Positions 44,575-53,020 of a DNA stretch of 64,000 nt are shown here, piece by piece. Under the pieces are notes generated by a model. The model was not told the origin of the DNA. It was given only the letters and a program-made list of their open reading frames with translations, and ran no database searches. Source of the stretch: Thalassospira sp. ER-Se-21-Dark. GTDB taxonomy: Bacteria; Pseudomonadota; Alphaproteobacteria; Rhodospirillales; Thalassospiraceae. The stretch is taken from positions 1,573,501 through 1,637,500 of the forward strand of contig NZ_VDEZ01000001.1 in assembly GCF_017922435.1 (NCBI RefSeq). Direction: 5' to 3'. The position numbers and the translations under genes were made by a program. Within the stretch, counting starts at the first letter, position 1; each line of letters begins with the position of its first letter.

Positions 44575-46062
44575 TCAGGACAGGGAGATATGATCGCGGC
44601 CGGATGCCTTGGCGGTGTAAAGCGCGTTATCAACACGGGCCATCAAGGTATCAAGGTCCTCGCCATCGCGATATTCGGTGATCCCGGCACTGATGGTGAC
44701 CGGAATATGATCACGCCCGAAACGGACCGGTGCATTGCGGACAGAGTCGGCAAGTTCACGGGCCTTTGTCATGGCTTCCTTGCGATCCTTTCCGGGGAAT
44801 AGAACAACAAATTCATCCCCGCCCCAGCGACAGATCACGTCGGAGTCCTGCACATTCTGGCGGACCATGGTCAGAACTTCGCGAAGCGCCGCATCTCCGC
44901 CCGGATGGCCATAACCATCGTTGATTTCCTTGAAGCCATCAACATCAAAACACATCACCGACAGCACCGATTTTTGCCGTTTTGCGTTCTGAACCGCCTG
45001 ATCAAAGATCATGTCAAAGACCTGTCGGTTAAACGTGCCGGTCAGTTTGTCGCGCGATGCCAGTTCTTCGAGGCGCTTCTGATAATTGCGCACGGTCAGG
45101 AAGGCGATCAGCCCGACCACGATCGTAATCAGCAACGAAATCGCGATATTGATGAACAGGGTGTTCTGAAGACGCGCATCTGATGAATAGTCACTTTGTT
45201 CAACAATCAGAAGCCAACCGAATTCAGGCACCAGGCGGCTGTTGACGAAATAGGTGTGTCCGCCATGTTCGTAACTGATCGACGCGCCTGGCGAGGTCAG
45301 GATTTTGGTGGCCTGGGTGCGCATGCCCGGCCGTTCCTGCAGGCTGTGGGCATCGCCAAAGCCGCTGCCGCGTAGTGTGACATGGCCTTCGGTATCGATG
45401 AAATAGATCGTCCGGCCATAGCGTGCCTGATAGGTTTCGATCAGATTGGTGACCGAACTGACGGCCAGGCCAACACCGGTGATGCCGATGACATTGCCGT
45501 CATAATCACGTACCTGATAATTGACAAAGATCGACAGGCGCGACCGATCAACCGTGTCATGGTCGATATTGATCTCGTATGGTTGCTTCCCGTCGCGTGC
45601 GCGGAAATACCAGCCATCGGCCGGGTCATCTTCGCTGACCTGTTTGATCACGCCGGTCGGGTGATAATAGTTCCGGGTTTCTTCAGAGATGAAATAGGAC
45701 GTGATCGTGTCAAAGCGCGATTGAATTTCGCCCAGATACCTGGTGATCCGTTCCTGATCGTTTTCGCCGGAAAGCGCCCAATCGCGAACGAACGTGTCAT
45801 GGCCCATCAACGAGGAAATGAAGATCGGCTGCAACAGATCGCGCTGGATCTCGGAATAGATATTGTCGCTGGTCAGCGGAAGCGTGCTTTCGGAAATCTG
45901 TTCTTCAAGAGAATCCCGGGCGACATAGAAGCTTACAAAACTCGTGGTCAGAAACCCGACCGCCAGCAGAACACACAGAATGATCGCGAAGTATAATTTC
46001 TTTCCCCACACGGGAAGCTCCCCAAGGATAGTCACAAGGCAGGCACCGATGATTGAACTCAT
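44575..46062 (-). CDS. Membrane diguanylate cyclase (Cache-GGDEF)
   Basis: 495 aa from the ATG at 46060-46062. Membrane helices near 20-45 and 305-330 bracket a large periplasmic Cache-like sensor (W-Y-F-R-A-R-D, V-N-Y-Q-V-R-D-Y-D-G-N-V-I-G-I-T-G-V-G). The GGDEF domain has R-D-K-L-T-G-T-F-N-R, F-D-V-D-G-F-K-E-I-N-D and an intact R-W-G-G-D-E-F signature, so c-di-GMP synthesis is expected. The usual inhibitory R-x-x-D is replaced by Q-D-S-D, suggesting no product inhibition. Ribosome site is weak and the start uncertain by 15 codons. Confidence 0.93.
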   Translation of the reverse strand: MSSIIGACLVTILGELPVWGKKLYFAIILCVLLAVGFLTTSFVSFYVARDSLEEQISESTLPLTSDNIYSEIQRDLLQPIFISSLMGHDTFVRDWALSGENDQERITRYLGEIQSRFDTITSYFISEETRNYYHPTGVIKQVSEDDPADGWYFRARDGKQPYEINIDHDTVDRSRLSIFVNYQVRDYDGNVIGITGVGLAVSSVTNLIETYQARYGRTIYFIDTEGHVTLRGSGFGDAHSLQERPGMRTQATKILTSPGASISYEHGGHTYFVNSRLVPEFGWLLIVEQSDYSSDARLQNTLFINIAISLLITIVVGLIAFLTVRNYQKRLEELASRDKLTGTFNRQVFDMIFDQAVQNAKRQKSVLSVMCFDVDGFKEINDGYGHPGGDAALREVLTMVRQNVQDSDVICRWGGDEFVVLFPGKDRKEAMTKARELADSVRNAPVRFGRDHIPVTISAGITEYRDGEDLDTLMARVDNALYTAKASGRDHISLS

Positions 46063-46444
46063 CGTTTTTGGTCCGGCTAATTTAGGGGAAAGCGCGCCAT
46101 GTTGCACGACACAATATCAAATACAGGCAGGTTTGCGTTCTTTGAGCGATGAGGAAAAAACCAAAAGAAACCGGCGATTATATTCGAATGATTCTGATCA
46201 ACAGGTGAACTATCAGAAATCAATAAGAATTATAGACATAGTTAAGTGGTAATGGTTGCGCAGTGTGGCGATATTGAAAGTCGGATCAAAGGTGACGGTG
46301 GTTCATTAATCAGGGTGCGGGCGCGAACAAATCGTGTTGACTATCGCGAAATTCCGACCGCAAGGCAGCGTGCAACAGCTTAAAAGGGCTGGACATTGTG
46401 GCCCCATATGCCAAGAATTTCGCTGCTTGTGATGAAGGGGGTAC
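46063..46444. other. 382-base divergent region before trkH
   Basis: Promoter region of the diguanylate cyclase and second trkH. No ORF supported. A TTGACT at 46335 lacks a matching -10. GGGGG just before 46445 is the trkH ribosome site. Confidence 0.4.
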
Positions 46445-48004
46445 ATGCAGACCGAATTTTCGGGTATGCAGTGGCTTCCGAAAACAGAACATCAGACGCA
46501 CCATATGCCGTTTGTCCGGGGGGATTTCGCGGTGTATGTGCCAAGAGGCGCTTCATTGATCGATTTCCGTCCCATTCTTTTCATCGTCGGCATTTTGCTC
46601 TGTACGTTGTCGATTGGCATGTTCATCCCGGCGTTGGTCGACCTTTATTACGGGCAGCGTGACTGGATCGTGTTCTCGGCGGCGTCCTTTGTGTCGCTGT
46701 TTGTCGGCGGGGCATTGATCATGATGAACCGCATGGACAATCTTAAGATCAATTCACGCCAGGCCTTTATCCTGACCACGCTGAGCTGGCTGGTTCTGAC
46801 GGCGGCATCGGCGCTGCCTTTTGCCTTTTCCGATCTTGATATGTCCTATACCGACGCGTTTTTCGAAGCGATGTCGGGTATTTCCACCACCGGATCGACC
46901 GTGATTGTCGGTCTTGATACCGCGCCGCAGGGGATCTTGCTGTGGCGGGCACTTTTGCAGTGGCTTGGCGGGATCGGGATTATCGTGATGGCGATTGCCG
47001 TCATGCCGATGCTGCGTGTTGGCGGGATGCAGTTGTTCCGCATGGAAAATTCCGACAAATCGGACAAGGCGTTCCCACGCGCAACCCAGATCGCGATGGG
47101 TATCGCGATGCTGTATCTGAGCTTCACGGGCCTTTGGGCGATTATGTTGTGGTCGGCGGGCATGACGCCGTTTGATGCGATTGCGCATGCCATGACGACG
47201 ATTGCGACCGGCGGCTTTTCGACCAAGGATGCGTCAATCGGGCATTATGACAGTGCGACGATTGATGTGATCATCACCTTGGGCATGGCGACGGGGGCAT
47301 TGCCGTTTATTTTATATCTGCAGATGCTGCGCGGGCAGGGTCGGGCCTTGTTCCGCGACAGTCAGGTGCGCTGGTTCATCACAATTGCGGTTTCCATCGT
47401 TGTCGGACTCGCGCTTTGGCATTCGGAAACCAATAATGTCGATTTCCTGTATGCGCTACGCTTTACGTCCTTCAACATTGTGTCGGTGATGACCGGTACG
47501 GGCTATGCCACCACCGATTACGGGCTTTGGGGCCCGTTTGCGGTGACGGTGTTCTTCTTTGTCATGTTTATTGGCGGCTGTGCAGGATCGACAACCTGCG
47601 GGGTCAAGATCTTCCGCCTTCAGGTTCTGTATGAAATCGCCAAGATCCAGCTGTCGCATATGCTGCGTCCGCATGGCGTTTTCATTGCCTATTACAACCG
47701 CAAACCGCTTTCGGAAGATGTTACGGAATCGGTTCTGAGCTTCTTCTTCCTGTTTGTGTTCTGCTTTGTCGTTCTGGCCGCAGCACTTGGCGCGATGGGA
47801 CTTGATTTCATCACCGCAGTGTCGAGTGCCGGTACGGCGATTGCCAATGTCGGACCGGGGTTGGGGCCGATTGTTGGCCCGTCGGGCAACTTTGCAACCC
47901 TGCCGGATGGCGCAAAGTGGCTGATGTCGATTGGCATGCTGATTGGCCGTCTTGAAGTGTTTACCGTGCTCGTTTTGCTCTTCCCGGCCTTCTGGCGCGA
48001 CTGA
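46445..48004 (+). CDS. trkH: TrkH-family potassium uptake protein (second copy)
   Basis: 519 aa. The same fold as the protein at 41367, with filter loops S-T-T-G-S-T, I-A-T-G-G-F-S-T, M-T-G-T-G-Y-A-T and A-I-A-N-V-G-P-G-L-G and the same ending, L-x-L-x-P-x-F-W-R-D. Longer N-terminus (about 38 residues before the first helix). The third loop reads T-G-T-G-Y where the paralogue has T-T-T-G-Y, so ion handling may differ slightly. ATG at 46445 follows AGGGGG. Own terminator; no trkA near. Confidence 0.93.
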   Translation: MQTEFSGMQWLPKTEHQTHHMPFVRGDFAVYVPRGASLIDFRPILFIVGILLCTLSIGMFIPALVDLYYGQRDWIVFSAASFVSLFVGGALIMMNRMDNLKINSRQAFILTTLSWLVLTAASALPFAFSDLDMSYTDAFFEAMSGISTTGSTVIVGLDTAPQGILLWRALLQWLGGIGIIVMAIAVMPMLRVGGMQLFRMENSDKSDKAFPRATQIAMGIAMLYLSFTGLWAIMLWSAGMTPFDAIAHAMTTIATGGFSTKDASIGHYDSATIDVIITLGMATGALPFILYLQMLRGQGRALFRDSQVRWFITIAVSIVVGLALWHSETNNVDFLYALRFTSFNIVSVMTGTGYATTDYGLWGPFAVTVFFFVMFIGGCAGSTTCGVKIFRLQVLYEIAKIQLSHMLRPHGVFIAYYNRKPLSEDVTESVLSFFFLFVFCFVVLAAALGAMGLDFITAVSSAGTAIANVGPGLGPIVGPSGNFATLPDGAKWLMSIGMLIGRLEVFTVLVLLFPAFWRD

Positions 48005-48038
48005 TCAAAACCCAGGATATTGACACCGAATTTTCCAG

Positions 48039-48072
48039 CACCCGCAGGCGATGCTTGCGGGTGTTTTTTTTT
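48039..48072 (+). terminator. Terminator after the second trkH
   Basis: CACCCGCA/TGCGGGTG stem (48039-48046, 48056-48063) followed by nine T. Confidence 0.92.
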
Positions 48073-48085
48073 GTCTTATTGACAG

Positions 48086-48130
48086 AATAGGACAATTGAC
48101 CTAATTTCGGGATTGGGACATTTGTCCTAA
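48086..48130. promoter_or_regulatory. Two operator-like palindromes before tetR
   Basis: Site 1 at 48086-48106 (centred on AGGACAATTGACCT) and site 2 at 48113-48130 (TTGGGACA-TT-TGTCCTAA) share the half-site GGACA/TGTCC. They lie 30-75 bases before tetR, as expected for autoregulation. Confidence 0.6.
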
Positions 48131-48160
48131 TCTCAGGCTAATCGGGCGGCATATCGGAAA

Positions 48161-48757
48161 ATGGCAGCAGAAACACGAGAACGGATTGTCGAGGCAGCGG
48201 ACCTGCTGTTTTACCAGCACGGGTTCGAGGCAACATCGTTTGCCGATATCGCAGCCACCGTCGGCATATCGCGCGGCAACTTTTACCATCACTTCAAGAC
48301 CAAGGATGACATCCTTGATGGTGTGATCAATCGCCGTCTTGCCAATACCGAGCAGATGCTTGATCGCTGGGAAGTTTCCGGATCAGATCCGGCGGAGCGT
48401 ATTCTAAGTTTCATCCATATTCTGATCGTCAATGGCGAGAAAATCCGAAAATACGGCTGCCCGGTGGGTACGTTGTCGTCAGAACTGGCGAAACTGAACC
48501 ACGCGGCAAAAAGCGATGCCGCGGCGCTGTTTACCCTGTTTCGCAGTTGGTTGTGTCGGCAGTTCGAACGGTTGGGCTTTGGCAACAAATCCGATGAACT
48601 GGCCATGCATATCCTTGGCCGAAGTCAGGGTGTGGCGACCCTTGCCAATGCGTTTGATGATGACCGGTTCCTGCATCACGAGGTCGATCTGATGTGCGCC
48701 TGGTTGGATGACCAGATTGCCGGGCTTGCTAACAAAAGTAACCCAGACAGGGAGTAG
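48161..48757 (+). CDS. TetR-family transcriptional regulator
   Basis: 198 aa. HTH at about 5-50: R-E-R-I-V-E-A-A-D-L-L-F-Y-Q-H-G-F, S-F-A-D-I-A-A-T-V-G-I-S-R-G-N-F-Y-H-H-F-K-T-K. The C-terminal domain resembles the TetR_C group with C-P-V-G-T-L-S-S-E-L. First gene of a tight three-gene run with a YciI-like protein (3-base gap) and tag (3-base gap); probable autorepressor acting at the palindromes upstream. Confidence 0.93.
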   Translation: MAAETRERIVEAADLLFYQHGFEATSFADIAATVGISRGNFYHHFKTKDDILDGVINRRLANTEQMLDRWEVSGSDPAERILSFIHILIVNGEKIRKYGCPVGTLSSELAKLNHAAKSDAAALFTLFRSWLCRQFERLGFGNKSDELAMHILGRSQGVATLANAFDDDRFLHHEVDLMCAWLDDQIAGLANKSNPDRE

Positions 48758-48760
48758 ACG

Positions 48761-49048
48761 ATGTTTGCGATCTTTTTGAAATTTGCCGAAAACCGCCCAA
48801 AGGCACAGGAATTCATGGACGCGCATAAAGCCTGGATCAAGCAGGGCTTTGATGATGGTGTGTTTCTGATGGTCGGCAGCCTGCAACCCAATATGGGCGG
48901 TGCGGTTCTGGCCCATGGCGTGTCGTTTGATGAGATTGAAACCCGCGTAAATGAAGATCCGTTCGTTGTCGAAGGGATCGTTAGCGCCGAGATTCTGGAA
49001 ATCTCGCCCGCGCGTGCCGATCAACGCCTTGATTTCCTGATGGCCTGA
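48761..49048 (+). CDS. YciI-like protein
   Basis: 95 aa ferredoxin-like fold protein of the YCII family: F-A-I-F-L-K-F-A-E-N at the start, H-K-A-W-I-K-Q-G-F-D-D-G, V-G-S-L-Q-P and N-E-D-P-F-V-V-E-G-I-V, the D-P-F stretch being family-typical. A family His/Asp pair has been proposed as catalytic, but reactions are unknown. Preceded by AGGGAG and coupled to tetR and tag. Confidence 0.87.
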   Translation: MFAIFLKFAENRPKAQEFMDAHKAWIKQGFDDGVFLMVGSLQPNMGGAVLAHGVSFDEIETRVNEDPFVVEGIVSAEILEISPARADQRLDFLMA

Positions 49049-49051
49049 GCA

Positions 49052-49660
49052 ATGAGCAAAACAACAATCGGAACGGATGGAAAATGTCGGTGTGACTGGT
49101 GTGATGCGGCGCCGGAATTTAACGACTATCACGACACGGAATGGGGTTTTCCGGTGACCGATGACATCCGGCTGTTTGAGAAAATCTGTCTAGAGGGATT
49201 CCAGTCGGGGTTAAGCTGGCGCACGATCCTGACCAAGCGCGAGAATTTCCGCCATGCCTTTGCCGGTTTCGATTTTCACAAGGTCGCGCAGTTTGATGAT
49301 GCGGATGTCAAACGTTTGCTTGGTGATGCCGGGATCATCCGGCATCGCGGCAAGATCGAGGCGTCGATCAACAATGCCAAGCGGGCCTGCGAGATGGTGG
49401 CCGATGAAGGATCACTTGCCGCCTATTTCTGGCGGTTTGAACCGAAACCGGATGAGGTGGACCCGCCACAATCGATGTCAACGTCGCCGACGTCCGTTGC
49501 CCTTTCCAAGGATCTCAAAAAACGCGGTTGGAAGTTCGTCGGGCCGACCACGGTGTTTGCGTTCATGCAGGCGATGGGCCTGATCAATGATCACGCGCAA
49601 GGCTGTTTTTTGCGCCAACAGATTGACGACATGCGTGCGTCATTGATCCGCCCAAGCTGA
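49052..49660 (+). CDS. tag: DNA-3-methyladenine glycosylase I
   Basis: Excises 3-methyladenine from alkylated DNA. 202 aa. Family N-terminus C-D-W-C, Y-H-D-T-E-W-G-F-P, F-E-K-I-C-L-E-G-F-Q-S-G-L-S-W-R-T-I-L, R-H-R-G-K-I-E-A and G-W-K-F-V-G-P-T-T; zinc ligands come from the N-terminal Cys and the C-terminal H/C (N-D-H-A-Q-G-C). Third gene of the TetR operon, so its expression may be coupled to a chemical stress signal. Confidence 0.96.
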   Translation: MSKTTIGTDGKCRCDWCDAAPEFNDYHDTEWGFPVTDDIRLFEKICLEGFQSGLSWRTILTKRENFRHAFAGFDFHKVAQFDDADVKRLLGDAGIIRHRGKIEASINNAKRACEMVADEGSLAAYFWRFEPKPDEVDPPQSMSTSPTSVALSKDLKKRGWKFVGPTTVFAFMQAMGLINDHAQGCFLRQQIDDMRASLIRPS

Positions 49661-49678
49661 TGTGATGTCAAAAAAACA

Positions 49679-49708
49679 CCCCTTGTCCGTATCTGGACAA
49701 GGGGTTTT
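49679..49708 (+). terminator. Terminator after tag
   Basis: CCCCTTGTCC/GGACAAGGGG 10-bp stem with a 6-base loop and TTTT. Confidence 0.88.
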
Positions 49709-50030
49709 GAGGGCGGAGACCATTTCAGATCCCCTGATGATAATCCGGCAAGGATTATGGGGTCTTCGACATGCGGTCTCACTTAAGGTGCCAACGTCAA
49801 GGGAGGGTGCAACAGGGGTAGGAAGGCTTCAAAAGAATACGGTGCACACTCAAGTAAGTTTGGCGATACCGAACTTTGGGTCAGGAGCGGATCGGGGATC
49901 GGGATCAAGTCCGGCATCGCCATAACCCAAGGTCGCAAATGCTGATCAAAAGATAAAATCGAATATAAAATAAAAATATATAGGAAAAATCTATCGACTG
50001 AATGCGCTGCAGCACTGGAATGCCGCGAAA
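49709..50030. other. 322-base gene-free region between convergent genes
   Basis: No convincing ORF (a possible 87-codon frame is low-complexity near its end). Segments GGCGAT...ATCGCC and TTGGGT...ACCCAA (49860-49932) could pair in interleaved order. The last 55 bases are AT-rich. It could host a small RNA; nothing proves it. Confidence 0.4.
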
Positions 50031-51512
50031 TCAGTTACCAAGTGGCAATTTGACTGTGAAAACAGCACCATCCGGCCCTGTTGCAGTGAGGCGAAGTTCA
50101 CCGTTATGGGTGCTGATCAGTTCGCGTGCGATGGCAAGGCCAAGTCCGGTGCCGCCTTGTCGCCCGCTGCCGGCAAACGGGACGAACAGGTTCTTGATCG
50201 CCTTTTCGGGCAATCCCGGCCCGTTGTCGGCAATGAAAACTTCAATAGAGCGGCGGGCTTTGGCCGATTCGTCACCCTTTTCAGGTTCGGTTTGAATTTT
50301 GTGACTGATGGTGACGGTGGTCGCCCCGGCCTCCAGCGGGTTGCGCATCAGGTTGCTGAAGGCGCGAAACAGCATGTCATAGTCGGCTTCAAGCATGACA
50401 TCATCAGGCAGGTCGATCTCAATGCTCGCCGCGCAGGGTTCAATGGCGACAGGTGCATCGCCCATACTGCCATCAAGCAACGGTTCGCATTTTTGCAGCA
50501 AAATCTGATCGCGGATTTCCTCGATCAGTTCAATCAGGGTGAAGGTTGCCAGATCGCGCGGCGGCGGGGTTTCGCGGGCAAAGGACAAGGTTTGTTCACT
50601 GATATAAACCGCGCGTTCCATCGATGATAACAAACGCGGCACCACGGCGCGGACTTCATCATCTTCGCTTTTGGCAAGCTGTTCGGTCATCAGCATCGAG
50701 GTCGCCAGTGCATTGCGCAGGTCATGGCTGATTTTGGTGGCGGCCGTACCCAGGGCGGCAAGTCGGCGACGCTGATTGAGCATCGCCTGAATGTCTTGCT
50801 GCATCATGGCGAGTTCCTGGCGGGCAACACCGATTTCATCATCACGTTCGCCCGGATTGATCAGCGATGCCTTGTCCTGCGGATCTTCGCGAAAACGTAT
50901 CATGTCGCTGGTCAGGGTTCGCATCGGGCGCACCAGCAACCGATTAAGTGCAAAATAGACAAGCCCGGCTGTAAAGAATGAAATCATCAGCGACAGGCCA
51001 AACACCCGCCAGCCGAAATTGCGCATCGCCTCGGTCAGGCGGTCTTCATGCACAAGCACCTCGATCTCGAAATCCGGCGCCATGGAGGGCATGCCTACCA
51101 CGCGCAATACCCGGTTTTCGGTCTGGCTGAGTGTTGCCAGTCCTTCCATCAAGGCCATCGGGATCGAGAAATCGCTCAGATTGACATCCTTGTCGACCTT
51201 GGCGGGCATATCATCGCGTTGCAGCAGCAATTTACGATCTTCACGTCGCAGGATGACCGCCTCGATCCCGGCATTGGACAGAAGTTCGCGTTCAAGATCG
51301 TCGGGGATCATCTGATCGGGGGTGGCTTCAAGGGCAAGGGCCGCAAGGTAGCCTGAATCAAGGTGCGCCTTTAACCAGTCAATCCGAAAGCGCGCGACAG
51401 AGGGGGCAAAGACAAACACCTCGGCAAGCATCACAAAGCTTACCGTCAGCACCAGAAGGCGCGCGGAAAGCGATTTGGCCCATGGGGGCAATTTCAGATG
51501 CCGGTTATTCAT
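50031..51512 (-). CDS. Membrane sensor histidine kinase
   Basis: 493 aa. Membrane helices at about 17-38 and 172-194 enclose a periplasmic sensor. HAMP-like segment follows (L-V-R-P-M-R-T-L-T-S-D-M). Phospho-acceptor box K-I-S-H-D-L-R-N-A-L; ATPase domain N-L-M-R-N-P-L-E-A, D-N-G-P-G-L-P and G-G-T-G-L-G-L-A-I. No response regulator gene adjoins it, so its partner is elsewhere. The FAD-oxidoreductase pair lies directly upstream on the same strand, at 80 bases. Confidence 0.93.
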   Translation of the reverse strand: MNNRHLKLPPWAKSLSARLLVLTVSFVMLAEVFVFAPSVARFRIDWLKAHLDSGYLAALALEATPDQMIPDDLERELLSNAGIEAVILRREDRKLLLQRDDMPAKVDKDVNLSDFSIPMALMEGLATLSQTENRVLRVVGMPSMAPDFEIEVLVHEDRLTEAMRNFGWRVFGLSLMISFFTAGLVYFALNRLLVRPMRTLTSDMIRFREDPQDKASLINPGERDDEIGVARQELAMMQQDIQAMLNQRRRLAALGTAATKISHDLRNALATSMLMTEQLAKSEDDEVRAVVPRLLSSMERAVYISEQTLSFARETPPPRDLATFTLIELIEEIRDQILLQKCEPLLDGSMGDAPVAIEPCAASIEIDLPDDVMLEADYDMLFRAFSNLMRNPLEAGATTVTISHKIQTEPEKGDESAKARRSIEVFIADNGPGLPEKAIKNLFVPFAGSGRQGGTGLGLAIARELISTHNGELRLTATGPDGAVFTVKLPLGN

Positions 51513-51592
51513 TAACTGATGTTAGGCCGATAAACCGAAAAAAGTACAGCAATACAGATGCTTGTTTTCATGCGCGATGGCAAGCAAGCCGC

Positions 51593-53020
51593 TTATGCGA
51601 ACCTGAGCAGGAAACGCACAAGCTTGCGCGTTTTTTCGCCAAACAGGCTGGGGGTATACCAGGCCCCGGCGACGCGCTTGGAAAGTTCGCCCAAGGTCGG
51701 GTAAGGCGCGATCATGCCCGCAATCGCGCCAATCTTCATCTTCTTGCTGATGGCAAGTGACCAGACACCGATCAGTTCACCTGCCTGCCGTCCGACGATG
51801 GCAGCCCCCAGAATCCGGCCGTTTGGTTTGGTGATGACCTTGATGAAGCCCTCGGTCTCGGCCTCTGCACGGGCGCGGTCATTTTCGGCGTAATCCCAGG
51901 TCACAACGCGGATGTCATCGCCATATTGTTCGCGGGCGGCCTTTTCGGTCAGGCCGACCTGTGCCAGTTCCGGGTTGGTGTAGGTCACCCATGGCACGGC
52001 ACTGTGATCAACCTTGGCCGGAAGACGGAATAGCGCATTGCGAATGACGATGCCGGCATCATATCCCGCCATATGGGTAAATTGCAGGCCGCCGGTGATA
52101 TCGCCAATGGCAAAAACCTTTTTGTTGGATGTCCGCAATCGCGCATCGACGGAAATACCGCGGTCGGTATAGTCAATACCGGCATCCTTCAGGCCGAGAT
52201 TCTCGACATTGGGTTTGCGTCCGGTTGCCAGCAACAGGTTGCTGCCTTCCAAGGTAATCTCGATACCCTGATGTTCGATGACGACCCGGATCTGGTCATT
52301 CACATCAAGGATTTCCTTAGTTTTTGCCCCTTCATAAAGGCTGATGCCATCGGCCTTGATTCGGTCGCGGACAACAGCCACCAGATCCGGATCATCCTTG
52401 GGCAGGATGGTGCCCATTTCAATCACGGTAACCTTCGCGCCCAGCTGATTATGGGCCTGCGCCATTTCCAGACCGATGGGGCCGCCGCCGATGATGATCA
52501 GATGTTCTGGGCGAACGCGGTTTTCAAAGATGGTTTCGTTGGTGAAATAGCAAACGGTCTCAAGCCCCGGGATCGGCGGCACGGCCGCACGTGATCCCGT
52601 GGCGATCACAAAGCGTTTGGCCCTGATTGTGGTGTCACCGGCAACGACTTCACCCGGACCGGTAAAACGGGCTTCGGCCTGAATGACCGTGCAGCCAAGT
52701 TCTTCGAACCGTTCGACCGAGTCATGGGGCGCGATGCCCGCGATCACGGAATGAACATGGTCGATAGCCCGGCCAAAGTCGATCTCCACCGGCCCGGTCG
52801 ATACGCCAAACCGTGAAGCCCTACGTGCATTTTCCGCGGCATGGCCAGCGGCCAGCAGCGCCTTGGACGGAACACAGCCAGTATTAAGGCAATCACCGCC
52901 CATCTTGCCCTTTTCGATCAGGACAACTTTTGCGCCCATCTGAACCGCGCCAGCAGCAACGGAAAGGCCGCCGGATCCAGCCCCGATGACACAAATGTCG
53001 GTCGTGATGATCTTATTCAT
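51593..53020 (-). CDS. FAD-dependent pyridine nucleotide-disulfide oxidoreductase (mercuric-reductase-like)
   Basis: 475 aa. FAD-binding V-I-G-A-G-S-G-G-L-S near the N-terminus, redox-active disulfide G-G-D-C-L-N-T-G-C-V-P-S-K, NAD(P) site I-I-I-G-G-G-P-I-G-L-E-M, and F-A-I-G-D-I. The C-terminal interface domain has Y-P-T-L in place of the His-Pro-Thr that acts as base in dihydrolipoamide dehydrogenase, and no metal-binding N-terminal Cys pair or C-terminal Cys pair is visible, so mercuric reduction itself is doubtful. Start at 53018-53020, overlapping the TVP38 gene by 8 bases. Confidence 0.9.
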   Translation of the reverse strand: MNKIITTDICVIGAGSGGLSVAAGAVQMGAKVVLIEKGKMGGDCLNTGCVPSKALLAAGHAAENARRASRFGVSTGPVEIDFGRAIDHVHSVIAGIAPHDSVERFEELGCTVIQAEARFTGPGEVVAGDTTIRAKRFVIATGSRAAVPPIPGLETVCYFTNETIFENRVRPEHLIIIGGGPIGLEMAQAHNQLGAKVTVIEMGTILPKDDPDLVAVVRDRIKADGISLYEGAKTKEILDVNDQIRVVIEHQGIEITLEGSNLLLATGRKPNVENLGLKDAGIDYTDRGISVDARLRTSNKKVFAIGDITGGLQFTHMAGYDAGIVIRNALFRLPAKVDHSAVPWVTYTNPELAQVGLTEKAAREQYGDDIRVVTWDYAENDRARAEAETEGFIKVITKPNGRILGAAIVGRQAGELIGVWSLAISKKMKIGAIAGMIAPYPTLGELSKRVAGAWYTPSLFGEKTRKLVRFLLRFA

